Notes: generated by a model not told the origin, from the sequence alone. Shown: positions 26,171-35,161, counted from the first letter of the stretch. The stretch is 64,000 bases of DNA from an uncultured Bacteroides sp. (GCF_937912035.1 NZ_CALDPF010000007.1:1-64000); one strand, 5' to 3'. A program made the numbers and translations.

Positions 26171-27397
26171 TCAATATCTGTTTGCTGTCAGCTCAGCTAT
26201 TTTCACAATTACTTTTACAGCCTTTTCTATAGACTGTACAGGAACAAATTCGTATCTTCCGTGGAAATTCAATCCTCCCGCAAAGATATTAGGACAAGGA
26301 AGTCCCTTGAACGACAGCTGCGCACCGTCAGTACCTCCGCGTATAGCCTTAACCTTAGGCTCTACCCCGGCTTCTTTCATCGCACCGAATGCAATGTCAA
26401 TGATGTGCATCAGCGGCTCAACTTCCTGACGCATGTTGTAATACTGGTCTTTAAGTTCTACAGCTACAATTTCACTGCCATATTTGGTGTTAATCTTGTT
26501 TGCACAATCAGCAACAAAAGCTTTTCTGTTTTCAAATTTTTCCCTGTCATGATCGCGGATGATATATGAAAGTTCTGACTGTTCCACTTCACCTTTCATG
26601 CCTATCAGATGATAGAAACCCTCGTAACCTTCAGTAGTGGCGGGAGTTTCATCAGCCGGCAGCATAGACATAAACTCATTTGCTACAAGCATTGAATTTA
26701 TCATCTTGTTTTTTGCATATCCGGGGTGAACGTTTCTTCCTTTTATCACAATTTTAGCGGCTGCAGCATTGAAGTTCTCGAATTCAAGTTCTCCAACTTC
26801 CCCACCGTCCATTGTATAAGCCCATTTTGCACCGAATTTCTCCACGTCGAATTTATGTGCTCCCAGGCCGATTTCCTCATCAGGATTGAAACCGATTCTG
26901 ATCTTTCCATGCTTGATTTCAGGATGTTCTTTCAGATAAGCCACTGCAGAAACTATCTCGGCGATACCTGCCTTGTCATCTGCACCAAGAAGCGTATGAC
27001 CGTCTGTCACAATAAGATCTTCACCTTTATGGTCAAGCAATTCAGGGAACTGCAAAGGAGAAAGAACAATATTTTCCTTATTACATAATACTATATCAGT
27101 TCCGTCATAATTCTCTACTATACGAGGTTTTACGTTTTCGCCGCTCATATCAGGACTTGTATCCATGTGGGCGATAAATCCTATCACCGGAACAGGTCTG
27201 TCTATATTTGCAGGCAAAGTAGCAAACAAATATCCGTTTTCATCAAGAGATATTTCTTCAAGTCCAAGTTCCTGAAGTTCCTGCTGCAGATATTTTGCAA
27301 AAACCATCTGCTTTGCAGTACTTGGAGTAACACCTGTATTCTCGTCCGACTGGGTATCAAAAGTCACATACTTTAAAAATCTGTCTATTACTGTCAT
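26171..27397 (-). CDS. pepT: Peptidase T (tripeptidase)
   Basis: PepT removes the N-terminal residue of tripeptides in the cytoplasm. The 408-residue M20 metallopeptidase has His77 and Asp79 in HMDTSPD, Asp140 of GADDKAG as the bridging zinc ligand, and the catalytic Glu pair 174-175 in NPDEEIG. Near residue 200 it has YTMDGGEVGELEFENFNAA, as in PepT. Length is as in E. coli PepT. It has a complete promoter just upstream (27428-27458). Confidence 0.95.
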   Translation of the reverse strand: MTVIDRFLKYVTFDTQSDENTGVTPSTAKQMVFAKYLQQELQELGLEEISLDENGYLFATLPANIDRPVPVIGFIAHMDTSPDMSGENVKPRIVENYDGTDIVLCNKENIVLSPLQFPELLDHKGEDLIVTDGHTLLGADDKAGIAEIVSAVAYLKEHPEIKHGKIRIGFNPDEEIGLGAHKFDVEKFGAKWAYTMDGGEVGELEFENFNAAAAKIVIKGRNVHPGYAKNKMINSMLVANEFMSMLPADETPATTEGYEGFYHLIGMKGEVEQSELSYIIRDHDREKFENRKAFVADCANKINTKYGSEIVAVELKDQYYNMRQEVEPLMHIIDIAFGAMKEAGVEPKVKAIRGGTDGAQLSFKGLPCPNIFAGGLNFHGRYEFVPVQSIEKAVKVIVKIAELTANRY

Positions 27398-27427
27398 GTT
27401 TTTTATATGTTAAATTATTGATTGATG

Positions 27428-27458
27428 TAAAGTTAAAGAAATGGTTTCTAATAACAAA
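27428..27458 (-). promoter_or_regulatory. pepT promoter
   Basis: On the minus strand: TTTG (27455-27458), 19 bp, then TAACTTTA (27428-27435), 31 bp before the start codon. Confidence 0.6.
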
Positions 27459-27573
27459 ACTACATATCCTTTTTTTGGTAATTTTTCAGACTCGGCAACT
27501 CATTTAAAAAGAAATACATCATAAAAACCAAAAAGTATTATCAAAAGAACATCAAACTATTGAGTAAGTTTCG

Positions 27574-27581
27574 TAATTTTG
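27574..27581 (+). promoter_or_regulatory. -7 element of the Omp85-like gene
   Basis: TAATTTTG, 23 bp before the start codon at 27604. The rest of the gap 27398-27603 is AT-rich. Confidence 0.5.
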
Positions 27582-27603
27582 CACCAAAATATATACAGAC
27601 AGA

Positions 27604-28830
27604 ATGAAATTATATCCTACATTATTGCTCATGGCGTGTTTAATAACGCTTCCAATGAAGACTTTAGGACAAGAAGCCGAGATTGTAAAACAAGGTATTC
27701 ATATTGCCAGTGATACAACAGTCGTTCTAAGTAAAAAAGAACTCAAAAGACAAAAAAAAGCTCAACGAAACGTACATTATAATATTCTTGGAGGTCCTAG
27801 CTATACTCCGGACTTCGGACTACTGGTAGGTGGTAGTGCCCTGGTAACTTTCAGCATGAATCCAAAGGACAGTACCATGAAGCGTTCGGTAGTTCCTGCC
27901 TCCGTAGCATTAATGTTCAGTGGAGGACTGAATATAGTTGTGAAACCTCAATTATTCTTCAAGAACGACAAATTCCGTATCTTCGGACAATTCATATACA
28001 AGAACACCCAGGAGAATTATTATGGAGTGGGATATACAACTAACAAAAACTACATAAGAGGTAAAGAAACCAGCCAATACAAATACAGCGGAATACAAGT
28101 TAATCCATGGTTTCTTTTCCGCATAAAAGAGAGCAACTTCTTTGCCGGTCCGCAGATTGACTTAAACTACGATCACATGATGAATGTGGCTGAAGGTATA
28201 ACACAAGACAAGAACTACATAAAGGCCGGAGGTACTGCAGACGGGTACAGCAATTTCAGTTCCGGTCTGGGATTCCTGTTAAGCTATGACACACGTGATA
28301 TTCCTGCCAATCCGTATAAAGGTCTGTATTTTGATTTCCGCGGTATAATGTATCAGAAATGGCTAGGAGGCGACGACAATTACTACCGTTTGGAATTCGA
28401 CTACCGCCAGTACAAGTCGGTAGGTAAAAGAAAAGTCCTGGCATGGACAGTACAGAGCAAAAACGTATTTGGCAATAATATACCTCTGAACAAGTATGTA
28501 CTTAGCGGTACTCCGTTCGACCTCAGAGGCTACTATATGGGACAGTTCCGCGACAAGTCATCACATCTTGCAATACTGGAATATAGACAGATGTTCAATA
28601 CCGACAGAAGTAACTGGTGGAAGAAAGTAGCCAACCGTTTAGGATACGTAGTATGGGGAGGCGCCGGTTTTATGGGACCTAATCCAGGCAAGATTGAAGG
28701 TGTACTGCCCAACGCAGGTGTCGGTCTGAGAATAGAAGTACAGCCACGTATGAATTTCAGACTTGATATAGGTAGGGACTTCGTAAACAAGCAAAACTTA
28801 TTTTATGTAAATATGACAGAAGCATTCTGA
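27604..28830 (+). CDS. BamA/TamA-like outer membrane barrel (surface antigen D15)
   Basis: This 408-residue protein has a signal peptide (about residues 1-22, ending TLGQE) and a barrel with alternating hydrophobic strands over its whole length. Typical strands are YDTRDIPANPYKGLYFDFRG and LSGTPFDLRGYYMGQFRD, the latter matching the RGY/RGF loop motif of Omp85 proteins. There is no POTRA domain, so it is a barrel-only member, as often seen in Bacteroidota. The last residue is Phe. Omp85 members insert or secrete proteins. The function of such short forms is unknown. It has its own promoter and terminator. Confidence 0.85.
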   Translation: MKLYPTLLLMACLITLPMKTLGQEAEIVKQGIHIASDTTVVLSKKELKRQKKAQRNVHYNILGGPSYTPDFGLLVGGSALVTFSMNPKDSTMKRSVVPASVALMFSGGLNIVVKPQLFFKNDKFRIFGQFIYKNTQENYYGVGYTTNKNYIRGKETSQYKYSGIQVNPWFLFRIKESNFFAGPQIDLNYDHMMNVAEGITQDKNYIKAGGTADGYSNFSSGLGFLLSYDTRDIPANPYKGLYFDFRGIMYQKWLGGDDNYYRLEFDYRQYKSVGKRKVLAWTVQSKNVFGNNIPLNKYVLSGTPFDLRGYYMGQFRDKSSHLAILEYRQMFNTDRSNWWKKVANRLGYVVWGGAGFMGPNPGKIEGVLPNAGVGLRIEVQPRMNFRLDIGRDFVNKQNLFYVNMTEAF

Positions 28831-28849
28831 TAAAACATTTCATATACTA

Positions 28850-28888
28850 AAAAACTCCACAAGGTACGATGACCTGCGGAGTTTTTTT
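28850..28888 (+). terminator. Bidirectional terminator after the Omp85-like gene
   Basis: AAAAACTCC (28850-28858) pairs with GGAGTTTTT (28878-28886). An inner pairing AGGT/ACCT is present, and a T run follows. Confidence 0.75.
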
Positions 28889-28905
28889 TATATATCTTAT
28901 TTATA

Positions 28906-30312
28906 TCAGAAACAGCTTGAACCGTCGAAACAGTGTGTACAAACCTTACACTTAGGAAGTCCGATAGCCTCAATCAAAGTTTCAAGAGTATTGAACTTCA
29001 GCGAAGTCAGTCCGAAACGTGCTCTTATACGTTCCACCAATTCCTTATACTCAGGAGAATCAGTAGTAGCATACTTGTCAAGTTTGGCATTCTCATCACC
29101 TTCTATTTCCTTGATAATACGGCGTGTGATAAGCTCCATGTCGCTCTTTGACGAAGTGAAACCGATAAACGGACATCCGTAAATAAGCGGCGGACAGGCT
29201 ATACGCATGTGCACCTCTTTTGCTCCGTAATCATAGAGAATATTCACATTATCGCGAAGCTGAGTACCGCGTACTATAGAATCATCACAGAACAACAGTC
29301 TCTTACCCTGAAGCATAGAACGATTAGGTATAAGCTTCATCTTTGCTACCAACGAACGTAGATTTTGGTTACTTGGAGTAAAACTACGAGGCCATGTAGG
29401 AGTATATTTAGCTATTGCACGATGATATGGTATACCTTTTCCTTCGGCATATCCAAGCGCCATACCTACACCGGAATCAGGAATACCGCAAGCACAGTCC
29501 ACTTCAGAATCGTCAGTCTGTCCCATCTTGTAACCGGACATGAAACGAACTTCCTCTACATTCCTTCCTTCGTATGAAGAAACAGGGAAACCATAGTAAA
29601 CCCACAAAAAAGAGCAGATCTGCATTTTGTCATTAGGTTTGCGCATCTGCTCCAGTCCATCGGCGCGCATACGGATAATCTCTCCCGGGCCGACATATTT
29701 TTCTATTTCAAAATCAAGGTTTGGCAAACTGCTCGACTCGCTAGTTGCAGCATATGCGCCATTCTTCTTACCTATGATAATCGGAGTACGTCCCCACTTG
29801 TCGCGTGCAACGATTATACCATCTTCAGTAAGAATAAGCATTGAGCAAGAACCTTTTATCTTGTTGAATACATTCTCTATACCATCCACGAAATCCTTTC
29901 CCTGAACAATAAGCAATGCAATGAGTTCTGTCTGATTGGTTTTACCCATACTCATTTCTGACAGATGCATGTTCGATGCAAGCAGTTCACTCACCAATTC
30001 CTCCTCATTATTGATTTTTGCCACTGTCACTATCGCAAACTTACCCAAGTGAGAGTTTATCATTATGGGCTGCGGATCAGTATCACTTATAACTCCAATT
30101 CCAGCATTTCCCTTAAATTGAGGCAACTCAGATTCAAACTTGGTGCGGAAATAAGAACTTTCCAAACTGTGGATAGCGCGCATGAAACCCTCACCGGCAG
30201 CGTATGTTGCCATTCCGGCACGTTTGGTACCGAGGTGAGAATTATAGTCTGTGCCGTAAAACAAATCGGTCACACATTCAGCCTTAGAGACTGTACCAAA
30301 AAAACCTCCCAT
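28906..30312 (-). CDS. PurF-like phosphoribosyltransferase with degenerate glutaminase domain
   Basis: This 468-residue protein has the layout of amidophosphoribosyltransferase. The PRPP-binding loop is intact at 340-351 (LFCDDSIVRGTQ), with GIPDSGVGMALGYAE at ~277-290 and KLIPNRSMLQGKRL before the loop. The N-terminal Ntn-amidase half lacks its active site. The protein begins MGGFFG where PurF has Met-Cys. The HNGNLTN oxyanion motif is replaced near 95-102 by TVAKINN, and the RYPTAG arginine loop is replaced by ISDTDP. Four Cys lie in the last 14 residues. The start at 30312 is set by homology and by the -7 element at 30347-30354; a longer frame opens at 30402. It may use ammonia, pair with another amidase, or have another role. 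Confidence 0.8.
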   Translation of the reverse strand: MGGFFGTVSKAECVTDLFYGTDYNSHLGTKRAGMATYAAGEGFMRAIHSLESSYFRTKFESELPQFKGNAGIGVISDTDPQPIMINSHLGKFAIVTVAKINNEEELVSELLASNMHLSEMSMGKTNQTELIALLIVQGKDFVDGIENVFNKIKGSCSMLILTEDGIIVARDKWGRTPIIIGKKNGAYAATSESSSLPNLDFEIEKYVGPGEIIRMRADGLEQMRKPNDKMQICSFLWVYYGFPVSSYEGRNVEEVRFMSGYKMGQTDDSEVDCACGIPDSGVGMALGYAEGKGIPYHRAIAKYTPTWPRSFTPSNQNLRSLVAKMKLIPNRSMLQGKRLLFCDDSIVRGTQLRDNVNILYDYGAKEVHMRIACPPLIYGCPFIGFTSSKSDMELITRRIIKEIEGDENAKLDKYATTDSPEYKELVERIRARFGLTSLKFNTLETLIEAIGLPKCKVCTHCFDGSSCF

Positions 30313-30346
30313 TCTTTTTATAGCAATTAAATTAGTTTTAGCGATA

Positions 30347-30354
30347 CAAAAGTA
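30347..30354 (-). promoter_or_regulatory. -7 element of the PurF-like gene
   Basis: TACTTTTG on the minus strand, 35 bp before the start codon at 30312. It rules against the upstream start at 30402. Confidence 0.55.
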
Positions 30355-30448
30355 TAAAAAAATCAGAAAATATTCATAAGCATGAAGGCATAAAGGTTGC
30401 AAAAAAATCGTTCATACTACAATTTGAAAACAAAAAAACAAATTTTGC

Positions 30449-30479
30449 TTTGGATAAAACCCATTAAGCATTACCTTTA
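30449..30479 (+). promoter_or_regulatory. Promoter of the HAD hydrolase gene
   Basis: TTTG (30449-30452), 19 bp, then TACCTTTA (30472-30479), 24 bp before the start codon. Confidence 0.6.
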
Positions 30480-30503
30480 CGCGAAATATAAACTTACGAC
30501 ACA

Positions 30504-31148
30504 ATGATACAGAAAACATACAAGGCTTATCTTTTCGATTTTGATTACACACTTGCAGATTCATCTCGTGGCATTGTGATGTGTTTCAGAAACGTACTTG
30601 CAATGCATGGGCACCATGGTATCAGTGACGAAGCCATAAAGCGTACCATAGGAAAAACTCTGGAGGAATCATTTACCATACTTACAGGTATAAATGATAA
30701 AGAAACACTGGCAGGATACCGCAAGGAATATGTAGCACAAGCAGACAAACTTATGACAGCAAACACTGTATTGTTTCCGGAAACACTCTATGTACTGTCA
30801 CAACTGAAGGAAAGAGGAGCAAAAATAGGAATTATATCTACAAAATACAGATATAGGATTATGGAACTTTTAGGAGAGAAACTGCCCGAAGGATTTCTTG
30901 ACATAATAGTAGGAGGCGAAGATGTAAAGATGCCAAAGCCATCTCCGGAAGGTCTATTGTTTGCCATAAACCATTTGGGATTAGATAAAAACGATGTTCT
31001 GTATTGTGGCGACAGCACCGTAGATGCCGAAACAGCCCTCAATGCCGGTGTGGACTTTGCGGGTGTGCTGCACGGAATGACTACACGCAAGGAACTTGAA
31101 GCTTACCCGCATGCAGGAATTGTAACTTCGCTTGACGAACTACTATAA
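30504..31148 (+). CDS. HAD-superfamily phosphatase (phosphoglycolate phosphatase-like)
   Basis: This 214-residue HAD hydrolase has the nucleophile motif FDFDYTLAD (Asp12, Asp14), a helical cap at about 20-80, motif II IISTKYR, and motif III/IV CGDSTVDAETALNAG. The size and cap type resemble Gph/PpaX proteins, which act on phosphoglycolate or pyrophosphate, but substrate cannot be told from sequence. It is divergent from the PurF-like gene, with 191 bp between starts and a promoter for each. Confidence 0.85.
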   Translation: MIQKTYKAYLFDFDYTLADSSRGIVMCFRNVLAMHGHHGISDEAIKRTIGKTLEESFTILTGINDKETLAGYRKEYVAQADKLMTANTVLFPETLYVLSQLKERGAKIGIISTKYRYRIMELLGEKLPEGFLDIIVGGEDVKMPKPSPEGLLFAINHLGLDKNDVLYCGDSTVDAETALNAGVDFAGVLHGMTTRKELEAYPHAGIVTSLDELL

Positions 31149-31247
31149 AAAATTTCCTTTGTCGGTAAGGCAGAATTTCCACCTAGGACGCTTTGGATTT
31201 TCCGAATAAGATAAATAGATTCCACCGGATTCTGTCTAAATTCATAA

Positions 31248-31292
31248 AAAAATGCGGGCAAATTTTAATCAAAACTTGCCCGCATTTTTTTT
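31248..31292 (+). terminator. Bidirectional terminator before the LRR lipoprotein pair
   Basis: AAAAAATGCGGGCAA (31248-31262) pairs with TTGCCCGCATTTTTT (31276-31290). It serves both the HAD gene and the leftward lipoprotein genes. Confidence 0.85.
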
Positions 31293-31310
31293 AACAATAT
31301 CTAACAAGAG

Positions 31311-33098
31311 TCACGGCTTGGGGATAGCTACGATGCTGTACCAGTTCCAGCCAGGTGTTTGCTTGTAGGCCTCTACCGCCCCGGCGGGTACGCGGATTTC
31401 AGAGATGCTGGTGGCATCGTAGAAAGCCTCTCCATCGCTTCCTGCATCGGGAGGCGTAGTGGCCCGGCAGGTAAGGGTTTGGATGCCGCTAAAGGCAAAT
31501 ACCCTGCCTCCGATGCTCGTCAGTGCTGCCGGGAGTTCGATGGAGGTTAGGGCGGAGCAGCCCTCGAATGCGTAGCTTCCGATGCTGGTCAGCGATGCCG
31601 GGAGGTCGACGGAGGTCAGGGCGGAGCAGCTCCCGAATGCCAAGTATCCGATGCTCGTCACCCCGTCCGGGAGTTCGATGGAGGTTAGGGCGGTGCAGTA
31701 CTGGAATGCGTTTTCTCCGATGCTCTTCAGCCCTTCCGGGATGTTGATGGAGGTGAGGTTTTTGCAGTTCACGAATGCATCCACACTGAGGCCCGTGACA
31801 CCTTGAGGCAGCTTGGCAGTCGTGAGGGGGACAGGATCTGCGTAGAAGATTTTAACGTATTCCAAGTCATTTGTATTATAGGTGGCACCCGCAAGGTCGA
31901 GAGTCTGCAATGTCCATTCGTTCCGTTTGATGGCCTCCCAGTCGTCATCGTTGATCTCGCCGCTTGTCACGGTGATGGAGGTCAGGTCGGTGTGGTTTCC
32001 GATTATAGCGGCAAGCTGGCCGGGCTGGTGGTTGCCTATCGCCAGCTTAGTGCCACAAAAGACGGGGATGCGCCCGATGGTGGTGCTGCCCTTCTTGTTG
32101 TCCAGCATCACGAGGATTTCGCCCTCGGAGTCCGTGTCGGGAGCGGTGACGGTAAGGGTAAACCCGGTACTGGCAGAGCGGGTCAGGGCGATGTCGGCCT
32201 TCCAGCCCGCGGGAGCCACGATGAAGAGGTTGTCCGTGGTGAAGTCGGCACTACCTTCGGCGGTGCATTCTATGGTCGCTTTTTCGTCGTAGAGCAGGGA
32301 GAGGCTCGTAGGATTGAACGTCAGACTGATGCCCATGTAGCGGGGCACGGAGAAGGAGCCGCCGCTGTTGGCCAAAGTGAAGGTCACGTAGTCCGGGTTC
32401 GAAGTATAGTCTACGCTGTCAAAGAAGCTGTCGCCTTGCGGACCGGCAGGACCGGTGGAACCCGTGTCACCTTTCTTGCCGCTGACGCGTGTCCATGTCG
32501 CGCCGCCGTCCACGCTCAAGTAGATGGCATCGACTGCGATGGCGTCGCCCTGCGAGTCGGTGGTGATTTGCTGTTCGTTGAGCTTCGCGCCCGTGGCCAG
32601 CTGGGGCAGCGGGGCGTCGTCGCCGGCGGGGCCTTGGTCGCCTTGCTCGCCCTGCGTGCCGTTGGCGCGGATGGGGTTGCCGTCGATGTCGGTCAGGAGC
32701 TCGCCGTTCAGCGTCCAGTACCAGTTGCCGTCGTCGGCTTGCGTGGCGCCTATCTGCGAGGTGTCGCCCTTGTCACCCTTGTCGCCCTTCGTGCCGTGGT
32801 AGATGGTGATGGCTGGCGTGTTCAGGAAGCTGATGGTGAAGCCCACTTCCACACCGTCCTTCACGACGGGCGTCACGGCGGTGATGTAGTCCGTCGTGCT
32901 GAGCAGGGTCTGCAGCGCCTCGATGTTGGTGTTCGTCTCGGTTTGCCAGGCTTCGAGGGCGGCGATGCGCGCGGCCTGAGCGGCCAGTTCTTCGGTGTTT
33001 TGGTTCACTTGCTCCCAAAGTTCGGAGTCGTCGTACTTGCAGGCCGCGAAGGTCAGCGCGGCGAGCAGGAGGAGGGTTAAGGTCTTTCTTGCTTTCAT
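31311..33098 (-). CDS. BspA-like LRR lipoprotein, downstream copy
   Basis: This is a 595-residue surface lipoprotein, with signal peptide and lipid Cys at residue 20 (FAAC). A heptad-like helix at about 25-70 and a domain like the DUF4988/PL29 N-terminal domain follow. Three short collagen-like Gly-X-Y stretches are present (KGDKGDKGDT, GEQGDQGPAG, GDTGSTGPAGPQGD). A beta domain lies at about 250-350. About five 23-residue BspA-type leucine-rich repeats (SIGxxAFxxCxALTSIELP) run from ~435 to 545, and the protein ends in a capping segment. Such proteins bind host or microbial ligands. The DNA is much richer in G and C than its surroundings. Residues ~19-431 are the same as in the upstream copy. 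Signal peptide and tail differ. It is 53 bp after that copy. Confidence 0.8.
   Translation of the reverse strand: MKARKTLTLLLLAALTFAACKYDDSELWEQVNQNTEELAAQAARIAALEAWQTETNTNIEALQTLLSTTDYITAVTPVVKDGVEVGFTISFLNTPAITIYHGTKGDKGDKGDTSQIGATQADDGNWYWTLNGELLTDIDGNPIRANGTQGEQGDQGPAGDDAPLPQLATGAKLNEQQITTDSQGDAIAVDAIYLSVDGGATWTRVSGKKGDTGSTGPAGPQGDSFFDSVDYTSNPDYVTFTLANSGGSFSVPRYMGISLTFNPTSLSLLYDEKATIECTAEGSADFTTDNLFIVAPAGWKADIALTRSASTGFTLTVTAPDTDSEGEILVMLDNKKGSTTIGRIPVFCGTKLAIGNHQPGQLAAIIGNHTDLTSITVTSGEINDDDWEAIKRNEWTLQTLDLAGATYNTNDLEYVKIFYADPVPLTTAKLPQGVTGLSVDAFVNCKNLTSINIPEGLKSIGENAFQYCTALTSIELPDGVTSIGYLAFGSCSALTSVDLPASLTSIGSYAFEGCSALTSIELPAALTSIGGRVFAFSGIQTLTCRATTPPDAGSDGEAFYDATSISEIRVPAGAVEAYKQTPGWNWYSIVAIPKP
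31807..33047 (-). repeat. Long direct repeat, copy A (about 1,241 bp)
   Basis: This segment appears identical to 33582-34822 at a constant offset of 1,775 bp. I found no difference, and translations in several frames agree. Identity ends within the sequence coding for the lipobox on one side and at the first LRR on the other. Confidence 0.9.
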
Positions 33099-33151
33099 AT
33101 CTTATAAATTTTCTTGTTACATGGCATTGTTTGCTGGAAAGGTTCAAAAGT

Positions 33152-34870
33152 TTACGGCTCGGTGATGGCGGAGATTTTGTCCGCGTAATCGCTCCAGGTG
33201 GATGCTTGCTTGTAGGCATCTACCGACGTGGCCGGCACGTAGATGTTAGTAAGGGCGGTGCAGCCGTGGAAGATACTCCTACCCGGCGTGGGCGGCGTAT
33301 CAGCCCGGCTGGTGACGGAGGTCAGGGCGGTGCAGTAGTAGAATGCGAAGTTTCCGATGCTCGTCATCCCGTCCGGGAGTTCGATGGAGGTCAGGGAGGT
33401 GCAGTCCCTGAATGCATTCATTCCGATGCTCGTCAGCGATGCCGGGAGTTCGATGGAGGTCAGGGCGGAGCAGAGCCCGAATGCGTAGTTACCGATGCTC
33501 GTCAGCGATGCCGGGAGTTCGATGGAGGTCAGGGCGGCGCAGTTGTAGAATGCGCCGCTACCGATGCCCGTGACGCCTTGGGGCAGCTTGGCAGTCGTGA
33601 GGGGGACAGGATCTGCGTAGAAGATTTTAACGTATTCCAAGTCATTTGTATTATAGGTGGCACCCGCAAGGTCGAGAGTCTGCAATGTCCATTCGTTCCG
33701 TTTGATGGCCTCCCAGTCGTCATCGTTGATCTCGCCGCTTGTCACGGTGATGGAGGTCAGGTCGGTGTGGTTTCCGATTATAGCGGCAAGCTGGCCGGGC
33801 TGGTGGTTGCCTATCGCCAGCTTAGTGCCACAAAAGACGGGGATGCGCCCGATGGTGGTGCTGCCCTTCTTGTTGTCCAGCATCACGAGGATTTCGCCCT
33901 CGGAGTCCGTGTCGGGAGCGGTGACGGTAAGGGTAAACCCGGTACTGGCAGAGCGGGTCAGGGCGATGTCGGCCTTCCAGCCCGCGGGAGCCACGATGAA
34001 GAGGTTGTCCGTGGTGAAGTCGGCACTACCTTCGGCGGTGCATTCTATGGTCGCTTTTTCGTCGTAGAGCAGGGAGAGGCTCGTAGGATTGAACGTCAGA
34101 CTGATGCCCATGTAGCGGGGCACGGAGAAGGAGCCGCCGCTGTTGGCCAAAGTGAAGGTCACGTAGTCCGGGTTCGAAGTATAGTCTACGCTGTCAAAGA
34201 AGCTGTCGCCTTGCGGACCGGCAGGACCGGTGGAACCCGTGTCACCTTTCTTGCCGCTGACGCGTGTCCATGTCGCGCCGCCGTCCACGCTCAAGTAGAT
34301 GGCATCGACTGCGATGGCGTCGCCCTGCGAGTCGGTGGTGATTTGCTGTTCGTTGAGCTTCGCGCCCGTGGCCAGCTGGGGCAGCGGGGCGTCGTCGCCG
34401 GCGGGGCCTTGGTCGCCTTGCTCGCCCTGCGTGCCGTTGGCGCGGATGGGGTTGCCGTCGATGTCGGTCAGGAGCTCGCCGTTCAGCGTCCAGTACCAGT
34501 TGCCGTCGTCGGCTTGCGTGGCGCCTATCTGCGAGGTGTCGCCCTTGTCACCCTTGTCGCCCTTCGTGCCGTGGTAGATGGTGATGGCTGGCGTGTTCAG
34601 GAAGCTGATGGTGAAGCCCACTTCCACACCGTCCTTCACGACGGGCGTCACGGCGGTGATGTAGTCCGTCGTGCTGAGCAGGGTCTGCAGCGCCTCGATG
34701 TTGGTGTTCGTCTCGGTTTGCCAGGCTTCGAGGGCGGCGATGCGCGCGGCCTGAGCGGCCAGTTCTTCGGTGTTTTGGTTCACTTGCTCCCAAAGTTCGG
34801 AGTCGTCGTACTTGCAGGCCGCCAAGATCAGTGCGGCAAGCAGAAAGAAAAATGTACTTCTCTTTTTCAT
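33152..34870 (-). CDS. BspA-like LRR lipoprotein, upstream copy
   Basis: This 572-residue protein is a twin of the gene downstream. The signal peptide is different (MKKRSTFFFLLAALILAAC, lipid Cys 19). The coiled, DUF4988-like, collagen-like and beta domains are identical. The tail is different, with four 23-residue leucine-rich repeats and another capping segment (TPPTPGRSIFHGCTALTNIYVP). It is the first gene of the pair. No clear TAnnTTTG element precedes it; TATCTTTT on the minus strand near 34950 is the nearest. Long open frames on the opposite strand (up to 612 codons) come from the high GC content and are not genes. Confidence 0.8.
   Translation of the reverse strand: MKKRSTFFFLLAALILAACKYDDSELWEQVNQNTEELAAQAARIAALEAWQTETNTNIEALQTLLSTTDYITAVTPVVKDGVEVGFTISFLNTPAITIYHGTKGDKGDKGDTSQIGATQADDGNWYWTLNGELLTDIDGNPIRANGTQGEQGDQGPAGDDAPLPQLATGAKLNEQQITTDSQGDAIAVDAIYLSVDGGATWTRVSGKKGDTGSTGPAGPQGDSFFDSVDYTSNPDYVTFTLANSGGSFSVPRYMGISLTFNPTSLSLLYDEKATIECTAEGSADFTTDNLFIVAPAGWKADIALTRSASTGFTLTVTAPDTDSEGEILVMLDNKKGSTTIGRIPVFCGTKLAIGNHQPGQLAAIIGNHTDLTSITVTSGEINDDDWEAIKRNEWTLQTLDLAGATYNTNDLEYVKIFYADPVPLTTAKLPQGVTGIGSGAFYNCAALTSIELPASLTSIGNYAFGLCSALTSIELPASLTSIGMNAFRDCTSLTSIELPDGMTSIGNFAFYYCTALTSVTSRADTPPTPGRSIFHGCTALTNIYVPATSVDAYKQASTWSDYADKISAITEP
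33582..34822 (-). repeat. Long direct repeat, copy B (about 1,241 bp)
   Basis: Partner of 31807-33047. Same orientation, no gaps, offset 1,775 bp. The first mismatch on the LRR side is at 33581 (g) against 31806 (a). Confidence 0.9.
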
Positions 34871-35161
34871 ATTCTTATATTGTTTATATTGACTTTGTCA
34901 CCCATATTGGAAGATAAATCACACTAAACAATATTGACATGATAAGAAAAGATATCCTATCGCTCATATTTTACATGTTTTTTATATCTCATCAATATGA
35001 ATTCCAACACATAAAATAAAGCAAAAGGATCCATGTACAAGCTATTTTAAATAATAAAATATGTAATAATTGTCAGAAAGGCATTTCTTTGCTGTATATG
35101 ATATTTGTTTTTTGTCGTTTGAGATATTTTTTGTTGAATAGAATATTTTATCAAACTACTA

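Noticed and set aside
31300..34900. The GC-rich island as a transposon or prophage.
   Set aside because: No transposase, integrase, phage gene, terminal inverted repeat or target duplication was seen.
31803..34927. Long open frames of 425 and 612 codons on the plus strand across the LRR lipoprotein genes.
   Set aside because: They are antisense to well supported lipoproteins with signal peptides and known domains. High GC removes stop codons, and their translations are Gly/Val/Arg-rich with no domain.
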